Shown piece by piece: positions 28,806 to 56,356 of a stretch of 64,000 nucleotides of DNA. Within the stretch, counting starts at the first letter, position 1, and each line of letters begins with the position of its first letter. The stretch covers positions 8,891,151 through 8,955,150 of the forward strand of contig NC_056548.1 in the NCBI RefSeq assembly GCF_910596095.1, in the 5' to 3' direction. Source of the DNA: Thunnus maccoyii. Its lineage: Eukaryota; Chordata; Actinopteri; Scombriformes; Scombridae. A program made the position numbers and the translations under genes. The notes beneath the pieces are model-generated. The model saw nothing but the letters and a program-made list of their open reading frames with translations. It was not told the DNA's origin and did not search any database.

Positions 28806-29090
28806 AAACAATATGAGAAGAACTCGCACACACTGTTTTGCTTACGGCGGGAATATTTATTAGATCACAATGTTTCGGTCTGTCCGACCTTCATCAGGTA
28901 TACAGGCAGCATCACAACACTTCCGTACATAAACATAGGAGCTGCCTCAATCATCCAATCAGAGGACTACAGAAATTAGTTTGACTGCTCGTCAGTCAAA
29001 CTAATTGAACTATGTCAACTAAACGTTGTTATATAATAAATATTCCAGCAGTAAGACAGTGTGCAGGAGTTCTTCTCATTGTTTTCAAGT
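28806..29090 (-). mobile_element. Penelope-like-element remnant with inverted terminal segments and hammerhead-like core
   Basis: The outer ~55 bp are inverted copies: at 28806-28865 the minus strand reads CTAATAAATATTCCCGCCGT and onward to GAGTTCTTCTCAT, and the plus strand at 29030-29085 reads TAATAAATATTCCAGCAGTA and onward to GAGTTCTTCTCAT. On the minus strand at about 28899-28873 lies CTGATGA, a GGTC/GACC stem and GAAAC, the order of the conserved core of hammerhead ribozymes. Such ribozymes are known in the long terminal repeats of Penelope-like elements. The minus strand also carries a DNA hairpin with 14-bp perfect arms (28974-28987 and 28993-29006). No reverse transcriptase is present. 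Confidence 0.5.
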
Positions 29091-29204
29091 TGCACATTCC
29101 TCTGCTCTGACACACCTGTTGCATATTCAGGTGTGCAGAGACAAACCAAATACTGGCTCCTTTCACTCCACTCTACACACTTGGAAGCAGAGGGGGAAGT
29201 GTAT

Positions 29205-29272
29205 TCAGCTTTTTGCAATCTGCAACCTCACCACTAGATGCCACTAAATCCTACACACTGCACCTTTAAATT
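29205..29272 (-). repeat. End fragment of TTAA element (family T)
   Basis: CAATCTGCAACCTCACCAC, then TAGATGCCACTAAATCCTAC and ACACTGCACCTTTAA, is the terminal ~65 bp of family T in the orientation of the 50368-50763 copy. The other end is missing. Confidence 0.75.
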
Positions 29273-31110
29273 TGCTCCCATGAATAGCCAAAATAATAAT
29301 TAACTTAATATTGTATTTGGACTAATGAAAACCAAACAGCACAAGTTGTAAACACGAAACAAATTCACCAAAGATATGATGTGAATTTAACAATGTGATA
29401 TGACAATAAAAGCGCTAATATAAGACCAAAAACTATGTACATGAGAGCACACTTTCAGTAGCCAACGCACAAAAGGTGCAATTATCGTCTATGTCATAAA
29501 TATCTACAAATGAAGGTGAGCAGGGTAATATTTATATAAAAGCTTGAAAGAGATGTCTTTAACTTTATTAGTTATTCGATATTTATGACATAAGCGCCAG
29601 ATCTTTTTTCCAGTGTCATTACAGTAAGATATGAGACAATTCTGAAAACTGGATAAAGTGGTCTGCAGGCTGATGGGCTGTCACTGAACAGACCAAACCC
29701 ACCATTGGCTGACTCTGAGGAATTTACAGCTTATTGGACATTTGAGGACCACAACATGATATGTTTATCAAACCTGAAATGAGCCAACATCTGAATGCTG
29801 ACATCTGGATATCTTTTTGTTTTAAATCCCCCTTGTAATTAAAAAAAAAAAAAAAAATTCACTGACAAATAAGTTGCTGTAGTCATTACAAGTGTATGCA
29901 TTCTGCATACCCATGCAATGTAAAAATCCCTTGTTTGAAAGCAATGGCAGCATGCTTCCTCAGGGAGGAGGCACAGGACCATAACAAGAAGAAACCCGCA
30001 ATAAACGTAACTTTTGTACCGGATACTTTTAAAAAGCCCATGGATATAAGTCCTGGAAAGATACAGTATCTGTGTTATCATTCCACTTTCTCATTTGTAT
30101 TTAAAGGTGAAGATTTTTGGTGTTTACAAGACGATAAGAGTAGGTAGATGCAGAACTGCAAATACTTAAATACTTTCCACACAAATGCAAGTTTGAAGAG
30201 GTGAAGCCATGTTTTATGTCCTTTTGTAACTATATTTTATTATTCCTACAAGACTAACTCATCACAAAACAAAAAAGCTGTGAAGACACATAAACTGTAT
30301 CAGCAATACACCATTTTATATCATTAAATTATTGGATTTATTATGTTTTATTATATTTATTTTATTGTATTTTTTCATAATGTGTGTTTATCTCAGACTG
30401 AGTTTAACTTAATGTTGCTGAACATTAAGTTAGGCTGTCAACACTTGTATCATTGTCAGAGTGTATGCATTAGTTTAGAAATGTACAGATGTGTTTGTGT
30501 AAATGAAGTGTGTATGTGCACATACTGTGTATTTTACAATGTATGATTAAGTCTAACTGAAGAATTAAAACAAAATAAAACAAAATGCAAATGCAGGCAG
30601 ACTGGCTGCTCTACATTTTCAAAGATTAAAGATCCTTATATCACAGAACCATCAGCCTATACCTCAAAGTCGGCCTTTTGATTTAATGCTGAGTGTCCTT
30701 GAAATTTACCCCAAGATTTAGGGGGGACAGATATTTATTGATTGGTAATCAAGTTCAAATACCATTAGTCCTAGCCATTATTTTGCATTTTTTTATATAA
30801 CAGGCCAAAGCTTATAAGACTCCATAACATTGACAATGAGAAAAAGAAAAAAAACAATCAACTTATGATTAAATGCTGATCTTAATCTTTTGCACCTCAG
30901 ATATTTTTCCCCAACTAACAGGAACTAATCATTTCCTGAGATGCTGTCTTTCATGCCCGATAATTTAATGTGTTAAAACACCATCTGCCTTTCATTATGA
31001 CAAAACAGGATGCCATTAAAAGAAAGTTTAAAAGAATTTCAAAAGAGTAACCAAATGTAATTATAGCTGCCAGGTTAATGGTAAAGTTGCCCCCTTAACC
31101 AAATAGTGTT
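29273..31110. other. AT-rich intergenic DNA, no gene seen
   Basis: Short ORFs on both strands (up to 83 codons) show no motif, splice context or codon pattern suggesting coding use. There are poly-A/poly-T tracts (for example 29841-29856) and low-complexity TTTATT runs near 30330-30370. I see no RNA gene. Confidence 0.5.
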
Positions 31111-31117
31111 AGCACCG

Positions 31118-32105
31118 TGATGGAAGTACTGAGTTCCTTTACTTAAAGGATAGATTCATTTTTTAAAAAATCTGTCTTAAAAAAACAGTCAGGTGCCCAT
31201 ATGAACACTGAAAGATGTTTTCCTCCCTATATAACCATTCTTCCTGTCCATACTGGCTATTAAAAGATCTCCTTTCAATGTGAGTGATGAGGGCCAAAAT
31301 CCACAGTGTGTCCACACAGTCATTTTGTCCAAAAATGGATTTAAAAGTTTATTCGAAGCTTATATGAGGCTTCAGCAGTCTGACTTAGTCATATCAAGTG
31401 GATATCTGCCACATTTGCAGTCTTTTTAGCATCAAATTCCCTCTTTATGTCTCCCTGTTGAGTTGTGGTGGAAGTATAATAATAAAAAGAGGGACTTTGG
31501 CTAAAAAGACTATAATGTTGAAAGATATCTACTTGATTTGCCTCATTTGGATGGCTGAAGCTTCATATTAGCTTCAGATAAACTTAAATATATGTAAAAT
31601 AAATACATTTATGCACAGATGGAGGCTTGTGGATTTTGGCCCCCATCAATTACACTGTAAGTGCATTATGAAGGGATCTTCTAATGGACAGTATGAAGAG
31701 AAGGTATGATTGTGGCAAGAAAAAACTAGTTCAGTGTTTGTTTGGGCACCTGACTATTGTTTTAAACAGATAAATGAACTGTGAACCTGTCCTTTAAGTA
31801 AAAGAAGCAAGTGTTATATTAGTGTTGTACCACTGGATTGTTAGAAACGATGCAGTAGTGTGTAATGCGTCAGTAATGATGCATCATATTTAAGATACGA
31901 TAGTCATATGTTTTATTTGTGAAATGTTGATGTTCAAAGTAACTAGTAACCAGTAAAAAGTAAAACATTTGCCTCTAAAACGTTTTGGAGTAGAATTATA
32001 AAGTATTATAAAATGGAAATACTCAAATAAAGCACCTCAAAGTTCCTCAAAATTGTAATTAAATACAGTACTTGAGTACATTATTAATTAGTTACTTTCC
32101 ACCAC
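31118..32105. repeat. Dispersed repeat family S, second copy, split by a fold-back insertion
   Basis: The left stub GATGGAAGTACTGAGTTCC, then TTTACTTAAAG, joins after 31797 to GTAAAAGAAGCAAG. The unit ends with TACAGTACTTGAGTACATTA and AGTTACTTTCCACCAC. The right part is rich in the same AGTACTT/GTAACTAGTAAC words as 8747-9335. The intervening 31143-31797 is a separate fold-back element. Confidence 0.65.
31143..31797. mobile_element. Fold-back inverted-repeat element, copy 2 (family F), nested
   Basis: Bounded by TTAAAGGA on the left and TCCTTTAA on the right, with TTAA at both ends. Inside, the order of landmarks is the same as in the 5519-6147 copy: CCATACTGGCTATTAAAAG, CAAAATCCACAGTGTGTCC, TATGAGGCTTCAGCAGTCTG, then the reverse-complement landmarks. 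It is about 655 bp with no ORF of note. It was inserted into the family S repeat, so it is the younger of the two. Confidence 0.8.
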
Positions 32106-32329
32106 AGTTCTAGCTCTAGTACTAACACCACTATTCATCTTATTTTCTTTTTTTCTGTTACTGTAATAAATCAAAACCCACCAATTTTGCCAAATTGACT
32201 TTTCTATTCTGAACTTGAAAATATCTTTTTTATGTGCAATTAATTGCACTACAATTATTACACTTCTGACCTTTGACATGAGAGTCATTAGAAGGCAGCA
32301 CAAGCCTTTGGAGGGAGGCGGGATTATGT

Positions 32330-32645
32330 GTCGCTACCACGAAAACATCCAATCAGAGGTCAGATTCCCACATAGCAACCCCAATCAGCAGAGAGGGACT
32401 GCCTGGTTGCGAAGGTAGTGGTAGTGGTGGTGTGTTGGAAGAAGCAAGTGTTTCCTCTGGGCTTGCTTGCTGCTGTAACAACATTCTGCCTATATATCAG
32501 TCAAGTTTGGCGCCTAGCTCATAGGCGTTTAATTATCTTACTATATATTTTGTTTTTTGCATGTTAGCATTACAAACTAGCTCGCGAGGTGAACGTAACC
32601 TTGTCTGAAAAGCATCTTTGAACATAATTGGAACACGAAATTACG
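32330..32645 (+). promoter_or_regulatory. rps6ka5: rps6ka5 promoter and 5' UTR
   Basis: Two CCAATCAG boxes in the same orientation lie at 32349-32356 and 32381-32388, exactly 32 bp apart and about 260-300 bp before the ATG. This is a typical spacing for paired NF-Y sites in TATA-less promoters. The sequence between them and the ATG is moderately GC-rich with short GGT/GTG repeats. No TATA box is evident at the expected distance, and the transcription start is not fixed. Confidence 0.55.
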
Positions 32646-48791
<16,146 letters not shown>

Positions 48792-50055
48792 GATGGCGAG
48801 AGGAAAAGGGAGAGTCATGAACCGAAGGATGACTCGGACCAGCGTAGAGACAGCTTTCTCTCGTCTTTCTCTCTGCCCCCGGCAGCTCTCTGCCTCCGGT
48901 TCAATCAATTGCATGGACGTCCGCACGTCTCCAAAACCAAGCATGCAGCAGGAGCAGCAACCATCACCTCAATATCAATCAATCAGTCATCACTAGCAAT
49001 AGCCTATCCCTTTCTTTCTCTCTCGCTTTCACACACAGACTGTATTTATCAGGGACTGGACCAGGAAGAAGTTGTCAACGATGTCCAAAATGAAAGGGCT
49101 GCCCTACCGCCCCAGGTCCAGACAGACAATGGAGAGACATCTTCAGTCTCATAAAATTACTGCTCACTCTCTGTCCGCTCCATTTACCTGTCTTTGTCCA
49201 TGCCTCCAGAGGTTTTAAAGGGAAAGTCATAGTGTTTACATCATGGATGCTTTGTATTTTTTTGTCAAAGGAGAGAGGAAATGCAACGAGCTTCAGCGTA
49301 TCGTGGGTCCACTTCTCTTTTCTGGGAAGTCTCTGCAAGATGGAGCAGGGTATTTATATGTGAATTTTACAGACTGAAATTTATTTATGATAAGCTATAT
49401 TGTTAACTTATTTATGGTTCAGACTGACCTGAAAAGAAATAATGGATACAGTGAGTCTTTTAAAAAAAAAAAAGAAAAAGATATTTTGTGTATGTGTCTA
49501 TGTTTCCCTATCAGCTCTAAAAAAAGACTGTTTTCATGTAGTCAGATGGTTGTTAATCCCTTTTTGTAATCATCATAGATATCAATGCTTCAAGTAGGTC
49601 GCCGTTGTTTAGACATTGTAAAATTATTATAGGCAAGAAGAGATTAACATCATTAGCCACTGGTTAATTGTTGTGAATCAGTTTGTCAAATTTGTGTAGC
49701 CTTTGTTCGACTTTTTTAAATTTATGGAGGCTGTTTAAGTTTGAATTTGAACTACAGCTGTGTCCAGTGGTCAAAAAAAGTTAACTTCCTTGTCCATATG
49801 GATGGAAGAAGCAAAAGTGTACATGTCTTTTTTGTAGGGACAACCAAATATGTTCAGCCAAATCTGTGGTTTTATTGTTGTATGGGGAATACTGCTGCCT
49901 GAGGAAATGTGGCCCAACACGAAGAGCTATGTTTCGAATTATTTTGCCTCTGTCTGATGTGGAGGGTATGACTACTGCAAGACTCGGCGTTGCTGATGTG
50001 CCACATGGTCTGATCCTCAAGTCAGTGTTTAGCCCAGCAGTGGATTTGCCTTGTG

Positions 50056-51690
50056 TAGGGATGCAAATTTTCTTTAATCAATAGTTGGCCGTGTAAACGA
50101 TCGATTATCGGTTAATCATTAACAATTAATGAAATACGCTGGACGTTTTTCCATTATAAAACCACGTTAATCACTGACATGACTTATGTTCGACACAAAA
50201 TCAGAGTAGGCTGCATGAGTAGAGCTCCCGCTCTGGTGTGTCGCCGTCTGTTCAACAACTGGCCCAACAAAATCCAATGTATTAAACACAGCAAATGGTT
50301 GCACAAGTTCCAGCTTCATTTGAGGACATAATTAGATCAGACTTGATGTGTTGGACGGATCTAACAATTAAAGGCACAGTGTGTAGAATGTAGTAGCGTC
50401 TAGTGGAATGGACTTGGCAGAAATGGAATATAATATTCATAAGTATGTTTTAATTAGTGTATAATAATATAAGAATTATTGTGTTTTTGTTACCTTAGAA
50501 TGAGCCCTTTATATCTACATAGGGAGCGGATCCTCTTCCACGGAGCCCGCCATGTTGCACTACCATGTTTCTACAGTAGCCCAGAGCGGACAAACCAAAC
50601 ACTTGCTCTACAGAGGGCCTTTCATGTTTTTCATGAGTTTTGTGGCGACTGTAGGTTCTCCTACGTGCTTGGAAGGGGAGGGTGCAGATGAGGGGTATTC
50701 AGTTTGTTACAATCTGCAACCTCACCACTAGATGCCGCTAAATCCTACACACTGCACCTTTAATTAACATTTTATCAAAATTGCTACAACCTTCAATAGT
50801 AAATAAACGGTAACGTTATCGTATAAATGTAAAACAGGTTACCCGAAGACAGACTTCAGTCTGACTGGTTTTATATAAAATAATCTGCATACCGGATCTA
50901 CATGATGGAGTGATGTGTGTGTTCACTGTAGCTAACATTAGTCCAGCTGCTGGAAAAGGCTGCTCAGCTGGAACAAATGCACAAATACTGTCGCTCCAAC
51001 TTTATCAGTCCATTTACTGCCACCGCTAAAATGCATTAATACTCAAAGCAGGGGAATGTCACTTATACAGTTCATCACTTTTGTGTTGATTTTGTGGGAA
51101 ACATGTAATAAGAGTCCTGCTGTCTGACACTCAGCTCTCAGCCCACATTAACCAAGCAGCTGCTTCTGTTCAGGATGCTAGTTTAGCATTAGCATGAGCC
51201 TCAGGTAGCTGAGCTGGACAGCCACCAGACAACAACTCTGTGGAATTTCCACATCTGTATGCTTCAGTGTTCAGCAACAGGACCGTCACAGTGAGCAGAT
51301 CGAGGCACACTGTGACTTTTTACTTCTTTGGACTCATGGATGTATTATAAGACCTCTTATTATACATCCATGTTTGGACTGCAGGGAGGTGCGTTTGTTT
51401 TACAGTTTGTGCAGCCCTTACGGGCGGTCACCAAACACACCAGTAACCCAGTCTCACTAAAAAGTAAAAGGCTGCCTTGTTTGTTTGTTTATATCATATT
51501 CTCAATAAAAAAAACAGAAGTAAGAGGCTCCACCTAGTGGCGCAACTGCGCACTACAGCATATCTACATATCTATTTTCTGACAGTTACACTGCACGTTT
51601 CTCGCCCTCTGCATTATCAGTTAATACATTTTTAATCGGTTAAATTATTAACAACAATTAATCGATAATCATTAATCATTGACATCCCTA
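50056..51690. mobile_element. 1.6-kb non-autonomous hAT-type element with 8-bp target duplication
   Basis: Starts TAGGGATG and ends CATCCCTA. The 8 bp before (50048-50055) and after (51691-51698) are both GCCTTGTG. Subterminal sequences are rich in ATCGATTATCGGTTAATC on the left and TTAATCGGTTAAATTATTAA on the right, forming a longer imperfect inverted repeat. No transposase ORF is present. A family T element (50368-50763) is nested inside. Confidence 0.92.
50368..50763 (-). mobile_element. TTAA-ended inverted-repeat element, copy 2 (family T), nested in hAT element
   Basis: TTAAAGGCACAGTGTGTAG on the left pairs with CTACACACTGCACCTTTAA on the right; length 396 bp. It is the reverse orientation of the 7957-8344 copy, to which it aligns throughout. 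Its plus-strand ORF (50479-50691) shares the words SPLYL, LFHGAR, VALPCFYSSPE and FSYV with the minus-strand ORF of that copy. Confidence 0.88.
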
Positions 51691-52493
51691 GCCTTGTGTA
51701 TTACCGGACATAACTGTCATATTATCACTACTACAACCAATTGGATTGAGCAGAATATGCCAAATGGAACATTCACATCAGCTTAGTGCACATGTGTCAG
51801 GCCTGAAGTGAATGCGTCAAGAAGTTTGAGGTTGAGTTTTCTGAGATCCAAGATGCCAAACGAGAGCTTCAAGTGGCTTCCTTTTCAAGTAAAAAAAGAT
51901 ATATGTATTCTTTTTTTTTTTTTAAATGGAAAGGTTTGGGTGCCAAAATGCTGTTAAATCAGGTAAAGGTCAGCTTTGAGCTATGAGTTGAGGGTGGTGA
52001 TACACTAGGGCATTTAAAGGCAATGTAGTGCAGTCTGCAACAAAATGATTCAAATGTGAATCAAGGAATAGCCTGAGATTTTTGGGAAATATGCTTATTG
52101 GCTTTGATTGACAGCATTCTCCTCTCAAGAAAGAGTATTTTGGTAAATGTCTATCTATTGCTGTAAAGGTATTAATGCTGAGAAAATCAGACGTGCTCAA
52201 AAAGTTGCCCCTGTCCAAAGTCTTAAAACTACTGCAAAAATATCCGCCCTTTATGAAAACATCAAGCTCCTGAAGACAGACCTCAAACAAACACTCCTTT
52301 TTACTTTTGACACCATCCTTTGCTCTATTTACCATGTTAGACTGCATGACTGAAATGGTGATCGTTGCACTGTGTGACAGCTCTCACTTTGAGGCAGATA
52401 CCTGATTAGTATTATGTCCCCAGTGCATGATGTGAACTGAAACATCGACCTCTTCTTTTCTTTGTTTCATGGGCTTTTTCTTTTCTTTTTTTT

Positions 52494-52521
52494 GGGGGGT
52501 GGGTGGGGGTGCGTGGGGGGG
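52494..52521 (+). repeat. G-quadruplex-type tract
   Basis: GGGGGG-T-GGG-T-GGGGG-TGCGT-GGGGGGG: four G runs with loops of 1, 1 and 5 nt. It lies in the probable rps6ka5 3' UTR on the transcribed sense strand, so the RNA would carry it. Confidence 0.7.
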
Positions 52522-55500
52522 TTGATTTAATGTGAGATTGTTTACTTGCACATTTTAATATCCCCGGTTTGATTCGGGACTTTGAAGTTTTACTGTTTGA
52601 TGGATGTAAACACCAAAACTCCTTTTACAATAGCCTGAATATTGTCATTTCCTGATATTACAATACTGGTGTTAGCCAGGATAGATAAGCAAGTAATGGC
52701 TCTGTTAATGGTTTTTTTGTTTTTTTTTGGCAAGTATGTGTTAGTCTGTTTTCATGGTAATAGTTGAAATGCTGTATTCTGTTCATATGTACAGGGGTAT
52801 TTGTGATCAGTATGTGAAGCTGCCTAGAAACAGTTTTTTTTTCTGCTCAATCAGGATACAAATTATTAGTTGGAGTATTGTGTGCAGTCAAACACACTCC
52901 CTCATCTTCTTCCATTTTAATGCACTCTGAATCCGAACCAAAGCATTAACTTCAAGGTAGCTGCTCTAAGCTGCATGAGATATTTCCTTTCATGCAAATA
53001 TGCAAAGAAACGCTCCATATATCATGGTTTCTGTCTGTTTTGTCCAACTGGTGAAATATGTTTCCAGCTCAGATTGTTTTGTAACAGTGTACAGTGTGTT
53101 ACTGTAGAGATTCTTCATATCCAGTACATTATCATGCTTAAAACTATGCATCTCTTTTTTGCCGTTGTGTTGCGTTTGCCACTTCAAAAGGACCTCATCA
53201 AATGGTTCCAACCATAGTGCTTAAAAGGGCATAACACGGTGTACATATACTGTACTTTTACTCCCATAGTATCAGCCACAATAGAAATAGCAAAGTAGGA
53301 TCCATTGCCTGTATGAAAAGCTGGAATCCTTGGAGCTAAACACTACAAAGCTCTTGTCTAACTTAGTTCGCATGAGTTCCCCGTTGCTGCCTCATTAAGC
53401 CTCTTTTCTTTTGTTTGGGTGTATTAATAGCTCAAGTGGAGGAAGAGGAAGAGTGTCCTATATTGAGCTCCCCTTTGGGAGCCAGGCTCTATTAGCTGAT
53501 GTGCTGCAGTGCTGCTTGTTCCAAAGAAAATACCGTACTTCACTCACTGCCTCTGTGGGACCCAGCTCACTTTCTTTGTAGGGAAAATAACAGCGTGTCA
53601 CAGGAAAGGGTTGGTTTAGTACCAACGTCTCTCGGGGCTGATTTCAAACTAGGTTTCCCCCCCTTTGATGAACAGCTTGTTCAGTGTACCACTATGAGGG
53701 AGAGGGAGAAGGAGAGGGAGGGAGGCTAGTTTTGATTTGAGGTCTTGTTGTCTTTGATGCATTTTTTGTTGGTTCCCTGGAATTTGAAAGTTCCTTTTCT
53801 GCCGACAGTGCTTCCTCTTTTTTGAGTTAAGGTTGAAAGCGCCCCCACCTGACGAGCTAAACCTTTGTACCTTTTTGCAATGTTAATTAGAGGGCCGGTA
53901 GAATGAACTGTTTTGTATGAACCAGTGATTGCTGTTGTAAGTTTTAGAGGGAAGGGATCAGGCAGGGGATGTTCCTGTGTGCTTGTGTCATGTATGTGTT
54001 TAAGAGACAGTTGTGGGTGCCAAAGCTGAAAGTGACATTAGACTCTTGTAGGAAGCACTCCATTTGGTGCTTTTATGGACGCGTTATCTGTGAATTTGAT
54101 TGTTTTTAGACAGATGCCGAGGCTTGTGTGGTTCCTTTTGGTCAGCAGTGAGACAGAGTTCATATGGATCTGTCCATGGTGCTGAAGTGGCCAAACATCT
54201 AGTGGCTCTTTCCTCAGTGGTCATGAGATGATTAACACGACAGAAAAGAATCAAAACATTTTGTGCGACACAAAATTATGCCTATTTTTGTGTTTCTCTA
54301 CAATCTTTGCTGTTTTCTTGTGAAATACTGGATAGTTTGACCTCTTCAGGCCTCTGTAAATTATTCAAACAGACCCTCAGTTAATAGGTACTATATTCGA
54401 ACTGTGGGATCACAAGAAGGTATTGCTTCATTTGAAAGGGAGCCAATCCAAAAAGATAATGAACCACTGCTTGAAAGGGTCAGTTCATCCAAATGACATA
54501 AAAAACACAGTTTTCCTAGAGACCCTTTGTTAAGTCCAATGAGAACTGGTCACAATGAGTTGAGTGCGTTTACATGCGCACTGGTATCCCTATTATGATC
54601 AGGTTTTTGAGAGAGTTTTAGAGAGAATATAAAAACTAGGATCCACCACTGATCCATTAATAAATATATACTGTATAAATGGGGAAATTCTCTTTTTTCT
54701 TACCCCTTCCAGAGAGGCCGAGCACTTGGTCGTGTACAGAATGGCAGAGAATGGGGACGTGAACATGTGTTCTTGAGTCAGTAGGTTTACTCAGACCAGT
54801 ATCCTTCTATGTAATGTTGGTTGGAGATTCATACTACATGATTAGGTTTTAGTATTTGATGGAATTTGAGGTAATCTCATGGTAATGCCAATCTACCAAT
54901 CGTCATCATCACCACCGCCATCATCATACATGTGCTACTGCTTGATTTCTGTCGATATTTTCCCGTTTTCATTGATTCCATCTTCGTCATATCGTTACTG
55001 AAGCGTATCAAAAAGTACTGTAGCAGTGAATCCCTTTGAGATTGGTCAATATTAAACTGTTTCAACACACGCAATCAAGCTTTAAGGGCAAAACTTTGCA
55101 CTTGTATGTTATTTTAATCATGCAATTGATTTTCTTTTGTAAAGGAAAAATGTCCTCTTTGATTTTGTGCAGGTTCAGATGTTCGACTTACTCATCTATC
55201 TGTTGTCCAACATTTCTAAGATGATATAATATGAACCTCAACACCGGATAGTACTTTCACTTAATGCAAGGATACACCATGTGCATACCTGCTTATTTAG
55301 GGCACTGTGAACATCATCATTCAGGTCTTATAGGCACACCATTGACAGTGTGAGGAAAAAATCTTGATTTGCTTCAATAAATGCTTTACTTGCTGGCTGA
55401 ATACATCTGTACATTTAATAATATGATACCAATCATGAAGAGTCTTTTAATAGATCCTCGGCTTAATTGTATTTTCAAGTGTATTTACGTCATTACTGAA

Positions 55501-55599
55501 GATATTTTGTGATACCAGGATTTGAGTTGTGTGTATGAGTTGTCAGAAGGACAATAAATGTATGATTTCCTGTCCATTTATTGATCTTGGCTAATAAAT

Positions 55600-56045
55600 T
55601 AGGTGCTGAAACGTCAGTTCAGTTGGCAGCACCTAGATGGCAGTGTTTAACAAAGTACCGCCAGATGAACAGTTGTCTGTGCAGCATCAGCTCCACTCAG
55701 CCTTTATAATTCATCCATACATCAGCCAAATAGAAGAATGTGTGGATTTCAAAACTAAATTGTCAATTAAATGCAAATTTATAATCAAATTAAGATAATT
55801 TTCAGCTTAAAAAGTGACCTGTAAGTATTGAAAAACTCAAGTGGTCTGACTAAAATAGTCATGTGCAGTTGGTCTCTTTGAAAGATCAATTCAAGAGATG
55901 AATATCTTTGGTATTTATGTGTTTTATAGTGTCAATATTATATGACAAAAATACTAGCGTGAGTTAGGAATTTTCCATCTGAAGAAGAGTTCAATCAACT
56001 GATAATAAAGGTAATAATTTTGTTTTGAAAAAATATGCAATATTG
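55600..56045. other. Intergenic, nothing recognised
   Basis: AT-rich sequence after the last rps6ka5 poly(A) candidate. No ORF, splice pattern or known repeat was noticed. Confidence 0.4.
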
Positions 56046-56048
56046 CAA

Positions 56049-56356
56049 TAGGGCTGCAACTATTGATTATTTTCATTATCAATGAAAAACAAATCTGATT
56101 ACTTTCTTGATTAAATGGTTAATCGCGTTATTTATAAATTGTCAGAAACTTGTGAAAAAAGCTCATCACGTCACCATTTTTTGAGGCACAAGTTGACTTA
56201 ATCAATTTTGTTTGACCAACAGTCCAAAACCCAACAATATTAAGTTTTCTATCATAGAAAAACAGCAAATATTCATATTTTTTGCTTTAAAATTGATTTG
56301 ATTGACTTGACTTGAAAATCCTCAAAATGACTAATCGACTATTTGTTGCAGCTCTA
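56049..56356. mobile_element. hAT-like MITE, GCTGCAAC family, best-preserved copy
   Basis: Begins TAGGGCTGCAACTATTGATT and ends ACTATTTGTTGCAGCTCTA, a clear inverted pair; 308 bp. The core CAACAGTCCAAAACCCAAC is shared with the other copies. Flanking 8-mers do not match, so the target duplication is lost or diverged. Confidence 0.85.

Larger units (their letters stand above)
48792..55580 (+). other. rps6ka5: Probable long rps6ka5 3' UTR
   Basis: From the stop codon there is no AATAAA until those inside the hAT element (about 50810 and 51505), then signals at 54659-54664, 55376-55381 and 55553-55558. The last is followed by TGATTTCCTGTCC-type sequence and is the best distal candidate. T-rich and ATTTA-containing stretches (for example 49378-49412) fit a 3' UTR. 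RPS6KA5 is known for long 3' UTRs in other vertebrates. The true end cannot be decided here. No coding exon was found in the segment. Confidence 0.4.

Noticed and set aside
26710..32645. Search for hadhb, the usual head-to-head partner of hadha
   Set aside because: No thiolase motifs or splice-framed exons were found on the plus strand; only retroelement and inverted-repeat DNA.
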